Below are positions 33,808-44,176 of a stretch of DNA of 64,000 bases, one piece after another. The notes under the pieces are model-generated. The model ran no database searches and was not told where the DNA came from. It worked only from the letters and a program-made list of their open reading frames with translations. The first letter of the stretch is position 1. Each line of letters begins with the position of its first letter. This DNA is from Prosthecobacter sp. (lineage in GTDB: Bacteria; Verrucomicrobiota; Verrucomicrobiia; Verrucomicrobiales; Verrucomicrobiaceae), in the NCBI RefSeq assembly GCF_020439865.1, contig NZ_JAGRPF010000113.1, positions 1-64,000 on the forward strand, given 5' to 3'. A program made the translations under genes and the position numbers.

Positions 33808-34596
33808 ATGTCCACCCTCACCGACACGCAAAATGAACGCGACGACCGTCGCCTGCCGATCGACCGTGTCGGCGTGCGCAGCCTGCGCTTTCCCCTGAGC
33901 ATTCGTGATCGCGATGCCGCTGTGCAGCACACCGTCGCCACCGTCTCGCTCGCGGTCGACCTGCCGCATCACTTCAAGGGCACGCACATGAGCCGTTTCG
34001 TCGAGGTGTTGCACTCTCACGGCACCGAACTCACCGTCTCCAACATCGTCGCGATGCCGCGTGAGCTGATGAAAAGGCTTCATGCCGACAAGGCGCACGT
34101 TGAAATGCGTTTCCCCTACTTCCGTGCCAAGAAGGCCCCCGTGTCCGGTGCGGAAGGGCTTCTCGACTACGGCGTCGTGTTTGAAGTGAACGCCGACAAA
34201 TCCAAGACGGATTTCGTACTGACCGTCGAAGTGCCCGTCACCACGCTCTGCCCGTGCTCGAAGGCCATCAGCGCTCGTGGTGCCCACAACCAGCGCGGCA
34301 CCGTCACGCTCTCCGTCCGCTTCTCCGAGCCAGTCTGGATCGAAGATCTTCTCGAACTCGTCGAATCCAGCGCCAGCAGCGAGCTGTTCAGCATCCTCAA
34401 GCGCCCCGATGAAAAGCACGTCACCGAAGCAGCCTACGACAATCCTGTGTTCGTCGAGGACCTTGTGCGCAACATTGCGGTCAAAGCCAAGGCGCATCCG
34501 CGCATCACCTGGTTCCGCGTCGAAGCCGAAAACTACGAATCCATCCACAATCACAACGCATGGGCGGTGATTGAGAGCCTCACGTCGCCATCATGA
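33808..34596 (+). CDS. folE2: GTP cyclohydrolase FolE2 (type IB)
   Basis: A 262-residue GTP cyclohydrolase IB, the metal-flexible alternative to FolE that makes 7,8-dihydroneopterin triphosphate for folate or queuosine-type pathways. Family features are GVRSLRFPLSIRDRD near residue 20, YGVVFEVNADKSK near 122, and VPVTTLCPCSKAIS with the metal/catalytic Cys near 148. The T-fold end is WFRVEAENYESIHNHNAWA. No folE is in the window. Its stop overlaps the next start by 4 nt. Confidence 0.96.
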   Translation: MSTLTDTQNERDDRRLPIDRVGVRSLRFPLSIRDRDAAVQHTVATVSLAVDLPHHFKGTHMSRFVEVLHSHGTELTVSNIVAMPRELMKRLHADKAHVEMRFPYFRAKKAPVSGAEGLLDYGVVFEVNADKSKTDFVLTVEVPVTTLCPCSKAISARGAHNQRGTVTLSVRFSEPVWIEDLLELVESSASSELFSILKRPDEKHVTEAAYDNPVFVEDLVRNIAVKAKAHPRITWFRVEAENYESIHNHNAWAVIESLTSPS

Positions 34597-35636
34597 GTTA
34601 CGTCACCGCCGTCCTGCCCACCGACCAGCCACCGCTCATGCATCAGGCGGTCGAGGAGGCCGTCCGGTTGCTTCGCGAAGGCGAAGTCGTCGCGCTGCCG
34701 ACGGAAACGGTGTACGGCCTCGCCGCCAACGCGCTTGATGCGACCGCCGTCGCGAAAATCTTCGAGGCCAAGGAGCGGCCCACCTTTGATCCGCTCATCG
34801 TTCATCTGCCACACAAGGATCAGCTTGATCTCGTCGCGGACGTGCCACCGGAGATCTCGCTGACGCTAAAAAAATTGACGGAGCGTTTCTGGCCAGGTCC
34901 GCTCACGATCCTTCTGCCGAAGAAATCCGTCGTTCCTGATATCGTCACCGCCGGCCTGCCAACCGTCGCCGTACGCGTCAGTTCGAATCCCATTTTCCGC
35001 CGCGTCATCAGCGCGTTCGACAAACCGCTCGCGGCGCCCAGTGCGAACCGTTTTGGTTCCATCAGCCCCACCTCGGCCAGCGCCGTGCTCGCGGAGCTCG
35101 ACAGCCGCATTCATCTCATTGTCGATGGGGGTGCCTGCATGTTCGGCCTGGAGTCCACCATCATCAAAATCGAGCCCGGCAGCCCGAAGATGTTCATCAC
35201 CGTCGTGCGCCCGGGCCCGATCACCGTGGAGGACTTGAAGGCCTATGGCAAAGTCCGCCTTCAAACCCGAACGGTCGTCGATGAAGCCACCGAGGCCCCC
35301 GGACAGCTGGCCTCGCATTACGCGCCGAAGACTCCGCTGCGCCTGCTCGAACGTCCTTCGGATTTCATTCCCGAAGAAGGCAAACGCTACGCCCTCATGA
35401 GCTATCGTGGCGAGGAGAAGGACGGCTACCTCAACCTCACCGACTGGGAGGAGGTCATGATGCTCAGCCCCGGCAACGGCAAGCTGCCTGAAGCCGCCGT
35501 GCGTTTCTTTTACGTCCTGCGGGCTCTCGACAAGCTTGGCGTCGACGAAATCATTGCAGAACCGTTGCATGAACACGGCATGGGAATCGCCATGATGGAC
35601 AAACTGCGGCGTGCCAGCGTCCGCTTTGCATCATGA
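34593..35636 (+). CDS. Threonylcarbamoyl-AMP synthase, Sua5 form
   Basis: A 347-residue enzyme that makes threonylcarbamoyl-AMP for the universal t6A modification of ANN-decoding tRNAs. The YrdC domain (about residues 10-210) has PTETVYGLAANALDA and KIFEAKERPTFDPLIVH; a linker and a C-terminal Sua5 domain follow (APGQLASHYAPKTPLRL near 230). The length indicates the Sua5 rather than the short TsaC form. It overlaps folE2 and murJ by 4 nt each (ATGA), giving a coupled operon. Confidence 0.95.
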   Translation: MSYVTAVLPTDQPPLMHQAVEEAVRLLREGEVVALPTETVYGLAANALDATAVAKIFEAKERPTFDPLIVHLPHKDQLDLVADVPPEISLTLKKLTERFWPGPLTILLPKKSVVPDIVTAGLPTVAVRVSSNPIFRRVISAFDKPLAAPSANRFGSISPTSASAVLAELDSRIHLIVDGGACMFGLESTIIKIEPGSPKMFITVVRPGPITVEDLKAYGKVRLQTRTVVDEATEAPGQLASHYAPKTPLRLLERPSDFIPEEGKRYALMSYRGEEKDGYLNLTDWEEVMMLSPGNGKLPEAAVRFFYVLRALDKLGVDEIIAEPLHEHGMGIAMMDKLRRASVRFAS

Positions 35637-37249
35637 GCGACGAAAAGAAAGACCCCTCCTCTCAAGCACGATCCACCGGGGTCGTTTCCATCGCCATCCT
35701 TTGCAGCCGTGTCCTCGGGCTCGTGCGCGACCAGATGCTGAACGGCTTCTTCGGCTCCGCCTTCACCGGCATCTTCACCGCCGCATTTCGCACGCCGAAC
35801 ATGCTGCGCGATCTCTTTGCCGAAGGCGCGCTCTCCACCGCCTTCGTCACCACCTTCTCGAAGAAAATGAAGACCGAGGGCGACGAGGCCGCATGGGTGC
35901 TCGGTCGCAAGATGATTTCACTTTCGATGTGGTTCATGACCATCGTGGCCGTCGCCGGTGTGGCCCTTGCTCCGATTCTGTTTCGCATTCTCACGCCGGG
36001 GCTGAGCGAGGAGGCCAAGGTTCTCGGCACGTGGCTCGCGCAGATCATGTATCCCTTCATCGCGCTGGTATCCGTCACCGCGCTGGTCATGGGCATGCTG
36101 AATTCGAAGAAGGTCTTTTTCATTCCGGCCGTCGCCTCGGCGTTTTTCAATCTGGGTTGCATCGTGGGTGGCGTGGTGCTCGCCTGGATCATCGATCCGG
36201 GTTTCCGCGACGGGCATGTCAGCGAAAAGGGCCTCACCGGCTTCGCCATCGGCACCTTGATCGGCGGAGTGCTCCAACTTGCCGTGCAGCTTCCTTCACT
36301 GCGTCGCGTCGGTTTCCGTTTTCGTTTCGACTTCGGCTGCAAAGACCCTGCGGTGAAGGAAGTTCTGCACCTCATGTGGCCCTCGATGCTCGCCGCCAGC
36401 GGCACGCAGGTCGCGGTGCTGCTCAATTCCATTTTCGCCTCCTTCACGGACGGCCATGAACGATCGCTCGCCTGGCTCGCGAACGCCCAGCGCCTCCAGC
36501 AGCTTCCGCTGGGCCTGTTTGGAGTCGCCGTCGCGACCGTGACGCTGCCTATGCTCTCGAGGCTGGCGACGGAAGGCATGACACCCGCCTTTCGCAGTGC
36601 GCTCGCCAAAGGCCTGCGTCTGGTGCTGTTCCTTACACTTCCCTGCGCAGTCGGTCTCTCGCTGCTTTCGAAGGAGATCATCTCCATCATTTTCGAGCAC
36701 GGTAAATTCACGGCTCACGATGTGCAGATGACAGCCGCACCTCTGCAGGCCTATGCCTTTGGCCTCATTTTCTACGCCGCCATCAAGGTGCTCCAGCCCG
36801 CGTTCTACACCATCAACCGCCGCTTTATCCCGATGATGGTGAGTCTCGGCGTCATCGTGTTTACCGCTTCGGTGAACTCAATCACCGTCTTTGTGTTGAA
36901 GTGGGACCACACCGCGCTCGCCTGGGCCACGGCCGTCGGTCTTTCGCTCAATTTCCTGACGCTCTACCTTTGCATGCGCAAGTTTGCTTCGGGCCTCGAA
37001 ACCCGTTCTCTAACGCGGGCGCTCATCAAGCTCATCATTGGCATCGCCATCATGTCCGCCGTCTGCCTCGCGGCGCAATACACCGTCATGGCCGACTGGG
37101 AGCACCTGCGCTTCATTCCGCGTTGCGCAGTGCTGGGAGTGACCATCAGCGTCGCAGCAGCAGCCTACTTTGCCGTCACAAAGAAGCTCAAGGTCGAAGA
37201 GTCCGGCGAATTTCTCTCGTTGCTAGGACGTCGCTTTGGCAAAAAATAG
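35633..37249 (+). CDS. murJ: Lipid II flippase MurJ
   Basis: A 538-residue MOP-superfamily flippase with about 14 membrane segments, moving lipid II across the inner membrane for peptidoglycan synthesis. Family blocks are SRVLGLVRDQMLNGFFG near residue 23, AFRTPNMLRDLFAEGALSTAF near 47 (shown only partly), and FGVAVATVTLPMLSR near 297 with a late QPAFYTINR. Peptidoglycan genes in this lineage support a walled cell. It is third in the folE2 operon. Confidence 0.96.
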   Translation: MSDEKKDPSSQARSTGVVSIAILCSRVLGLVRDQMLNGFFGSAFTGIFTAAFRTPNMLRDLFAEGALSTAFVTTFSKKMKTEGDEAAWVLGRKMISLSMWFMTIVAVAGVALAPILFRILTPGLSEEAKVLGTWLAQIMYPFIALVSVTALVMGMLNSKKVFFIPAVASAFFNLGCIVGGVVLAWIIDPGFRDGHVSEKGLTGFAIGTLIGGVLQLAVQLPSLRRVGFRFRFDFGCKDPAVKEVLHLMWPSMLAASGTQVAVLLNSIFASFTDGHERSLAWLANAQRLQQLPLGLFGVAVATVTLPMLSRLATEGMTPAFRSALAKGLRLVLFLTLPCAVGLSLLSKEIISIIFEHGKFTAHDVQMTAAPLQAYAFGLIFYAAIKVLQPAFYTINRRFIPMMVSLGVIVFTASVNSITVFVLKWDHTALAWATAVGLSLNFLTLYLCMRKFASGLETRSLTRALIKLIIGIAIMSAVCLAAQYTVMADWEHLRFIPRCAVLGVTISVAAAAYFAVTKKLKVEESGEFLSLLGRRFGKK

Positions 37250-37253
37250 CCCC

Positions 37254-37853
37254 ATGCCGGTCCAACGTCTCTGGCTTCAAGTTGCCGCCTTCCTGGCCCT
37301 CGTCTGGGGCGCGGTGACCGTCGTCATGTGGGTCACCGAGGACTCGGTATTCTCACCGGAGAAGACGCTCTCGCTGATGGAGAACGCTCCTTGGTTCGCC
37401 GACGAGAGCCTCGGTGAAAAACAACGCCAGGAGCATCTCGACAAGGTGATCAACTCCGTCATCAAGCTCGACTTCAATCAGCGCGGCTCGATGCGCGAGG
37501 ATGGTTTGGAGACCATGGACCGCTTCTTCAAATCGCTAACCGATGAAGAAAAAGGGGAGTATGTGACCCGAACAGTGGAGGAGAACTTTAAGGCCGTGAT
37601 GAAGGGGCTCGAAAAACTGCCGCCCGATGACCGCCGGCGCATCATTGGAGGCATTCAGCGTGAGATGAAGAAACGGGCCACGAAGAATCCTGAAATGCAG
37701 ATGCTGTTGGATCAGGATGCCGCCAGTTTCGAAAAGTCATTCACCAAGGACATGGGACTCTTTTTCAAGGAGGCCCCGCTCTCCATGAAGCTCGAAATGG
37801 CGCCGATGCTCGAAGGCATGCAGGGACGCATGCAAGGCATGCGGATGCGTTGA
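37254..37853 (+). CDS. Hypothetical membrane-anchored protein, 199 aa
   Basis: I do not recognise this protein. One N-terminal membrane segment (LQVAAFLALVWGAVTVVMWV) is followed by a charged alpha-helical region rich in Met and Lys (GGIQREMKKRATKN, then MLEGMQGRMQGMRMR at the end). The bulk probably faces the periplasm or cytoplasm as a helical bundle. ATG at 37254 lies 4 nt after the murJ stop; a TTG at 37236 is possible but weaker. Position suggests a role with murJ or in envelope maintenance. Confidence 0.65.
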   Translation: MPVQRLWLQVAAFLALVWGAVTVVMWVTEDSVFSPEKTLSLMENAPWFADESLGEKQRQEHLDKVINSVIKLDFNQRGSMREDGLETMDRFFKSLTDEEKGEYVTRTVEENFKAVMKGLEKLPPDDRRRIIGGIQREMKKRATKNPEMQMLLDQDAASFEKSFTKDMGLFFKEAPLSMKLEMAPMLEGMQGRMQGMRMR

Positions 37854-37854
37854 T

Positions 37855-39117
37855 CTACTTCTTCCAGCCCATCGGCTGCGTCCAAGCCATCTCGGTCTGT
37901 CCTTCAAACGAAGGGTTCGCGTATGGCTTGGAGGACGTGATCACCGCCCGGAAATACAACTCCTTGCCCGACGGTTTCCAAACCACCTCCTCGCCCTCAA
38001 TCGTGGCGAGCGTCTTGCCCACATCGTCGGAGTAGAGCGGGCGCGGTGGATGCAGATCGCCTTTAACCACCGGTGCTTCGCGCGTCGTCGCGTCATAGCC
38101 CTGCAGCGTGCCGCGAATCTGCGTGGAATACTTCACACCGGGTTCAGCGTGGATCTTGATGCGCAATGTGCCGTCTTTAAAACTCACGTCGTCGAGCGTG
38201 ACGCCCGAGGAAGCGTAGAAGTCGCCTGCCTTCATCGCTTTCACGAGTTCGTCTGCGTCCAGCTTTGCAGCGCGCACCATCACCCAGCCGCGGCCGGGGC
38301 CGTTGTCTTCGCCGTGGTAGCGGTGGGAGTCATCCGTGCCCATTCCGTAAAGCGGTGGCGCCTTGAACTCGGCAATGCGCAGCGTGTTGGCGATGTCCCA
38401 CATCTTCTCATGGCCGATGCGCGTTCCGTCGCCCTGCCAGTTGATGCCCGGGTGGCCGTTGTAAATCTCCCAAAAGTTTTCTTCAAGCACCGCGGCCAGA
38501 TCCTCGGCGGATAGCGCCCAGCGGAAGTTGGGATGATTGATATGCGTGAGCATCGGCACGCCGAGGCGCTTCGACTGCTCTTTCACCAGCCGCAGATTCG
38601 CACGCATCACCTCCTGGATGCTGGTGAGATCCTTGATCGGCTTGATCTCCTCCTGCAAATTCACCGCGTTCATGTGGATCGGCACGTTGCCGATTCCTGC
38701 GCTGATTTCCTCCGCCTGCACGAGCAGGAATTTGCCGGGTTCTTCGAATTTGGGCCGGTATTCCTCCAGCTTCTTCAACCGCACCTCGGTCACTCCGTCC
38801 TTCTCCCGCGTGGTCACCCAATCGTCGCCGAAACGGGCGCGATATTTCTCCATCGTCGTTTTACCGAGCGCCTTGCGTCGTTTCTCGATCGCGGGCACGC
38901 TCATCCAGACCTCCTTCGCCTGCAGCACGTTGTGATCGGAGATGGCGAGGAAATCGTAGCCGTGCTGCTTGTACCAGTCCGTGATCATCTCCGGAAAGTC
39001 ATTCCCGTCGCTCCACAGCGAATGCGTGTGAGTGTTGCCCTTGAACCATTTCAGTTCATCAGCGGCGGCGGTGTGAATGATTCCAGGAATGAGAAGGCAG
39101 AGGAAGGCGATGCGCAT
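37855..39117 (-). CDS. Secreted PHP-domain (CehA/McbA-like) metallohydrolase
   Basis: A 420-residue protein with a signal peptide and a PHP metal-binding domain. Metal ligands are seen in NTHTHSLWSDGNDF near residue 27, AISDHNVL near 58, and PMLTHINHPNF; GTDDSHRYHG holds the C-terminal His/Asp pair. The CehA/McbA group hydrolyses esters and phosphoesters. It is last in a minus-strand run from 42907 to here that includes a phosphodiester glycosidase and GlgE. The convergent gene ends 1 nt away. Confidence 0.88.
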   Translation of the reverse strand: MRIAFLCLLIPGIIHTAAADELKWFKGNTHTHSLWSDGNDFPEMITDWYKQHGYDFLAISDHNVLQAKEVWMSVPAIEKRRKALGKTTMEKYRARFGDDWVTTREKDGVTEVRLKKLEEYRPKFEEPGKFLLVQAEEISAGIGNVPIHMNAVNLQEEIKPIKDLTSIQEVMRANLRLVKEQSKRLGVPMLTHINHPNFRWALSAEDLAAVLEENFWEIYNGHPGINWQGDGTRIGHEKMWDIANTLRIAEFKAPPLYGMGTDDSHRYHGEDNGPGRGWVMVRAAKLDADELVKAMKAGDFYASSGVTLDDVSFKDGTLRIKIHAEPGVKYSTQIRGTLQGYDATTREAPVVKGDLHPPRPLYSDDVGKTLATIEGEEVVWKPSGKELYFRAVITSSKPYANPSFEGQTEMAWTQPMGWKK

Positions 39118-39147
39118 CCTCTCCGAACGCGCTCATTCGAGCACATC

Positions 39148-39924
39148 TCACTCAGAATCTCTAGGGACGACGGCGATGACGTTACGGACGTCCCAGCCCG
39201 GCTTCTCAAATTGCGTTCGGCCATCGGCGCTGCGACACCACAGGCCGGTTGAAGGTCCGCCGTCGAGATTCAGCGCGCGTGTCACCTTCAATTCACTGAT
39301 GATGCCGGGAGTGATGAGGATGTGAGCGAGTTCAAGCAGACCGGTACGTTTGCAGGTGCCGATTGCCCAGCGGCCTTCCGTGTCAGTGATGATGAATGTG
39401 CGATGATTGCGCTGTTCAGGTTCCTTGGATGGGGGCGCAGGCCAGACCCGGCCTTCGCTGATCAACCACGGGCTGCATTGGAGAAATTCGGTGATGTCGG
39501 GCGAGTCGCGGAATTCGTTTTCCCAGACCAAGGATGCGTTGTCTTGCTTCACCATCAATCCGCCAACCCAAGGGCCTGCAGTGAACTTGTCTTGGCGCAC
39601 GCCGCCCGCGATCTCCAGTCCGGCAGGGCCAAAGTCACCACCGGCATGAAAGTATCCTCCGTTGCAGACCGCCAGCGCATTCTCTGCAAGTCCGAGCTCA
39701 TCAAGAGACAGGGCGGTTTTGCGATCTGAATTCACCACCACCCGCAGACGGCATTGCTTTTCATCGAAGACGACAAGCCTGATCTCCGCCTTGGCGGGTC
39801 CGCTGATCTGTTTGACGACATAAACCGCGCCGTGGCCGACGGACGCAGCCTTCGATGATGACTCAAGCCGCCACTGTCCCTGCGCGTGGCAAGTCAGCAT
39901 CAGCAGGCAGAGCAACCATTTCAT
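39148..39924 (-). CDS. Secreted phosphodiester glycosidase family protein (DUF2233), second copy
   Basis: A 258-residue secreted DUF2233/NAGPA-like protein. Diagnostic stretches are AVCNGGYFHAGGDFGPAG near residue 85 and RALNLDGGPSTGLWCRS near 220, which are closer to the family consensus than the first copy at 15589. A signal peptide is clear (LLMLTCHAQGQWR). It lies 6 nt downstream of glgE on the same strand, so both are probably cotranscribed; the functional link is not evident. Confidence 0.9.
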   Translation of the reverse strand: MKWLLCLLMLTCHAQGQWRLESSSKAASVGHGAVYVVKQISGPAKAEIRLVVFDEKQCRLRVVVNSDRKTALSLDELGLAENALAVCNGGYFHAGGDFGPAGLEIAGGVRQDKFTAGPWVGGLMVKQDNASLVWENEFRDSPDITEFLQCSPWLISEGRVWPAPPSKEPEQRNHRTFIITDTEGRWAIGTCKRTGLLELAHILITPGIISELKVTRALNLDGGPSTGLWCRSADGRTQFEKPGWDVRNVIAVVPRDSE

Positions 39925-39930
39925 CGCCCA

Positions 39931-41886
<1,956 letters not shown>

Positions 41887-41986
41887 GGGGGAAGCTCGGT
41901 TGTGATGAGGTTCGGGAGCAGCTTTGCGCCCAGAATCTCGTTCAACAACTGCAAACCACGGCAATCCGGTGCCATCAACCGCAAAC

Positions 41987-42907
41987 TCAGGCCAGCAACG
42001 GCCGCAGCATGTCGCAGATCTTCGGCACTTCGACGAAGGGATCGTCCTTCTTCTCGAACTCGAGCGTGAACCAGCCTTGGTAGTTCGCATCGCGGAGGAT
42101 TTGCAGGACCCGCTTCACATCGCTGGGCTCGCCCTCGCCCTTTTTCGAGCCTTTGCGGCTGATCTCCATCTTGAGCTGCACGTTCACAGCGTAGGGCGCG
42201 ATCTTCTCGAGGTCGGCGTAGGGATCTTCGGTGTGGAAGTTGCCGCTGTCGAAGTTGATGCCGGCCCACGGGCTCTTCGCCGCCTTCACCATCTTGATGA
42301 GGTTTTCGGGCTCGGCGACGATGCCGCCGTGGTTTTCGAGGCCGAGGAACACGCCCTTCTTGGCTGCGTAGTCGAGGCACTCCTGATACGATTCGAGGCA
42401 GTTCGCCACCGCCTGTTCCTCGGTGAGGTCTTTCGGCTGCGGACCGGCAAACACGCGGATATGCGGAGCACCCATGATCGCGGAGTAGTCGATCCACTTC
42501 TTCGTGTAGGCGATCTGCTCGTCGAGTTTTTCTCCTTTGGGCAGGGCGAAGTTATTGCCCACCGCGGTTCCGGCAATCTGCACGCCGCGGAGGTAGGCGC
42601 GACGCTTCAGTTCCAGAAGGAACGCCTCATCAACGTCCGGCGGGAAGAAGTAGCTCGTTACCTCGGCGCCGGGCACGTTGTTGTCGCCGCACCAGTCCAC
42701 GAAATCGAGGATGCTCCAAGGCTTGCGGTCGGTCTTCATTGTCTGCTCCTTGTCACGCATCCACTGGAAGTACTCGCGGAACGAATAAGCCGCGACACCG
42801 AGCTGCATGCGGCTTTTGCCGGGACGCTTGATGGGTTCGATCGCTGGCAGGGTGGAGACGCTGAGAGCACCGAGGCTCGTGGAGAGAAAATGACGGCGGG
42901 AGATCAT
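41987..42907 (-). CDS. Tat-exported sugar phosphate isomerase/epimerase-like TIM barrel
   Basis: A 306-residue AP-endonuclease-2-like TIM barrel (IolE/hydroxypyruvate isomerase superfamily). The Tat motif is SRRHFLSTSLGALS at residues 3-16. Metal-ligand-type blocks are LGLENHGGIVAEP near residue 172 and INFDSGNFHTED near residue 198, and ANYQGWFTLEFEKKDDP near the end. It is first in the minus-strand run leading to glgE, with a 100-nt gap. PVC genomes carry many such exported barrels whose substrates are unknown; a keto-sugar isomerase is plausible. Confidence 0.9.
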   Translation of the reverse strand: MISRRHFLSTSLGALSVSTLPAIEPIKRPGKSRMQLGVAAYSFREYFQWMRDKEQTMKTDRKPWSILDFVDWCGDNNVPGAEVTSYFFPPDVDEAFLLELKRRAYLRGVQIAGTAVGNNFALPKGEKLDEQIAYTKKWIDYSAIMGAPHIRVFAGPQPKDLTEEQAVANCLESYQECLDYAAKKGVFLGLENHGGIVAEPENLIKMVKAAKSPWAGINFDSGNFHTEDPYADLEKIAPYAVNVQLKMEISRKGSKKGEGEPSDVKRVLQILRDANYQGWFTLEFEKKDDPFVEVPKICDMLRPLLA

Positions 42908-42958
42908 GGCGGGTGAAAGAACGGGTTGGAATGGCAGGATTAACAGAACTCCCAACCC

Positions 42959-44155
42959 ATGAACAAGCTTTCTCTTTTCACCGCCGCCCTCTTTTTAGCC
43001 ACCCTCGCGCACGCCGAGCCCGCCAAGGTTCGTCTCTGGCCGGACGGCGCTCCGGGTGCGAAGGGAAACGAGGACAAGGACCAGCCGTTTGTCTATGTCT
43101 GGCCTGCGGCGAAGGAGAAGGCAAACGGCGCCGCCTTTGTCGTGTGTCCCGGCGGCGGTTACGGCGGCCTTGCCGCCGACCACGAAGGCACGCAGGTGGC
43201 GAAGTGGTTCAACGGCCTCGGCGTGTCCGCGTTTGTACTGCACTACCGTCTCGGCAGCCAGGGTTATCATTTTCCGACGCAGCTCATCGATGTGCAGCGT
43301 GCGATCCGGCACGTGCGCGCGAATGCAAAGCATTATGGCATCAATCCGAACCGCATCGGCATCATCGGCTTCTCTGCAGGCGGCCATCTCACCTCGATGG
43401 CGGCGACCATGTTTGATGAAAAGCCGGAAGGCATGACGAACGATGCGGTCGATCAGGTCAGCGCCCGTCCCGATGTGGCTGCGCCGACGTATCCGGTGAT
43501 CTCGATGATCGAGGACTTCGGCCACAAAGGCTCGCGCAAGAACCTCCTCGGTCCGAATGACAACGACGAGCTTGCGAAGCATGTCAGCACCGAGCGGCGC
43601 GTGACGGCGAACACGCCCCCGATCTTCATCTTCCAGACCGATGAAGACACCGTGGTGCCCGCGGAGAACGCTGTGAGCTTCTATCTGGCCTGCCGCCAAA
43701 ACAAGGTGCCAGCCGAACTGCACATCTATCGACCCGGCCCGCACGGCGTCGGGCTGTTCCTCGGTGATCCCGTGCTCGGCACGTGGAGCGGCCATCTGCG
43801 CGACTGGCTGCGCAATCAAGGCTTCCTCAAGCCAATGAAACGCACGGCCATCAACGGAAAAGTCACGATCAACGGCGCACCTGTGAGCTGGGGCAGCGTC
43901 ATCTTCACACCGGAAGATCCCTCCGCAGCCGTCGCCTGTGCACGCGTCATGCGCGGGAACTTCAAACTCGACGAAAAGACCGGTCCTGTGCTCGGCAAAG
44001 TGAAACTCACCGTCAGCTACAGCGCCGCCGACGTGCCCGGCCTTGAGACCGCTGACGGCACCGCGACGACACACGAGCAGAAGCCCGGTGCGGGAGACTG
44101 GAGCCTCGAGGTTGTCGAAGGCGCGAAGAACGTCGAGTTGATGGTTACGCGGTGA
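42959..44155 (+). CDS. Secreted esterase/lipase (acetyl-xylan-esterase-like) with C-terminal beta domain
   Basis: A 398-residue protein: signal peptide, alpha/beta hydrolase domain (about residues 25-290) and a C-terminal beta-sandwich. Hydrolase features are CPGGGYGGLAADHEG (oxyanion region), IIGFSAGGHLTSM (nucleophile Ser), QTDEDTVVPAENA (Asp) and GPHGVGLFL (His). The C-terminal part, NGKVTINGAPVSWGSVIFTP, is like the carboxypeptidase-regulatory domain of PVC proteins. It likely deacetylates plant or algal polysaccharides. The junction of two domains is unusual; a frameless fusion of two genes is possible. Confidence 0.88.
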   Translation: MNKLSLFTAALFLATLAHAEPAKVRLWPDGAPGAKGNEDKDQPFVYVWPAAKEKANGAAFVVCPGGGYGGLAADHEGTQVAKWFNGLGVSAFVLHYRLGSQGYHFPTQLIDVQRAIRHVRANAKHYGINPNRIGIIGFSAGGHLTSMAATMFDEKPEGMTNDAVDQVSARPDVAAPTYPVISMIEDFGHKGSRKNLLGPNDNDELAKHVSTERRVTANTPPIFIFQTDEDTVVPAENAVSFYLACRQNKVPAELHIYRPGPHGVGLFLGDPVLGTWSGHLRDWLRNQGFLKPMKRTAINGKVTINGAPVSWGSVIFTPEDPSAAVACARVMRGNFKLDEKTGPVLGKVKLTVSYSAADVPGLETADGTATTHEQKPGAGDWSLEVVEGAKNVELMVTR

Positions 44156-44169
44156 TGTTGATCACCGCG
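44148..44169. terminator. Symmetric hairpin between convergent genes
   Basis: Perfect 9-bp arms CGCGGTGAT and ATCACCGCG with a 4-nt loop, overlapping the esterase stop codon and ending 7 nt before the fabF stop. There is no long T-run, so termination strength is unclear, but the position between convergent genes fits a bidirectional terminator. Confidence 0.5.
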
Positions 44170-44176
44170 CGTTCGA

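Noticed and set aside
34975-34999. GTTCGAATCC-like T-loop sequence suggesting a tRNA
   Set aside because: It lies inside the conserved YrdC domain and no acceptor, D or anticodon stem can be folded around it.
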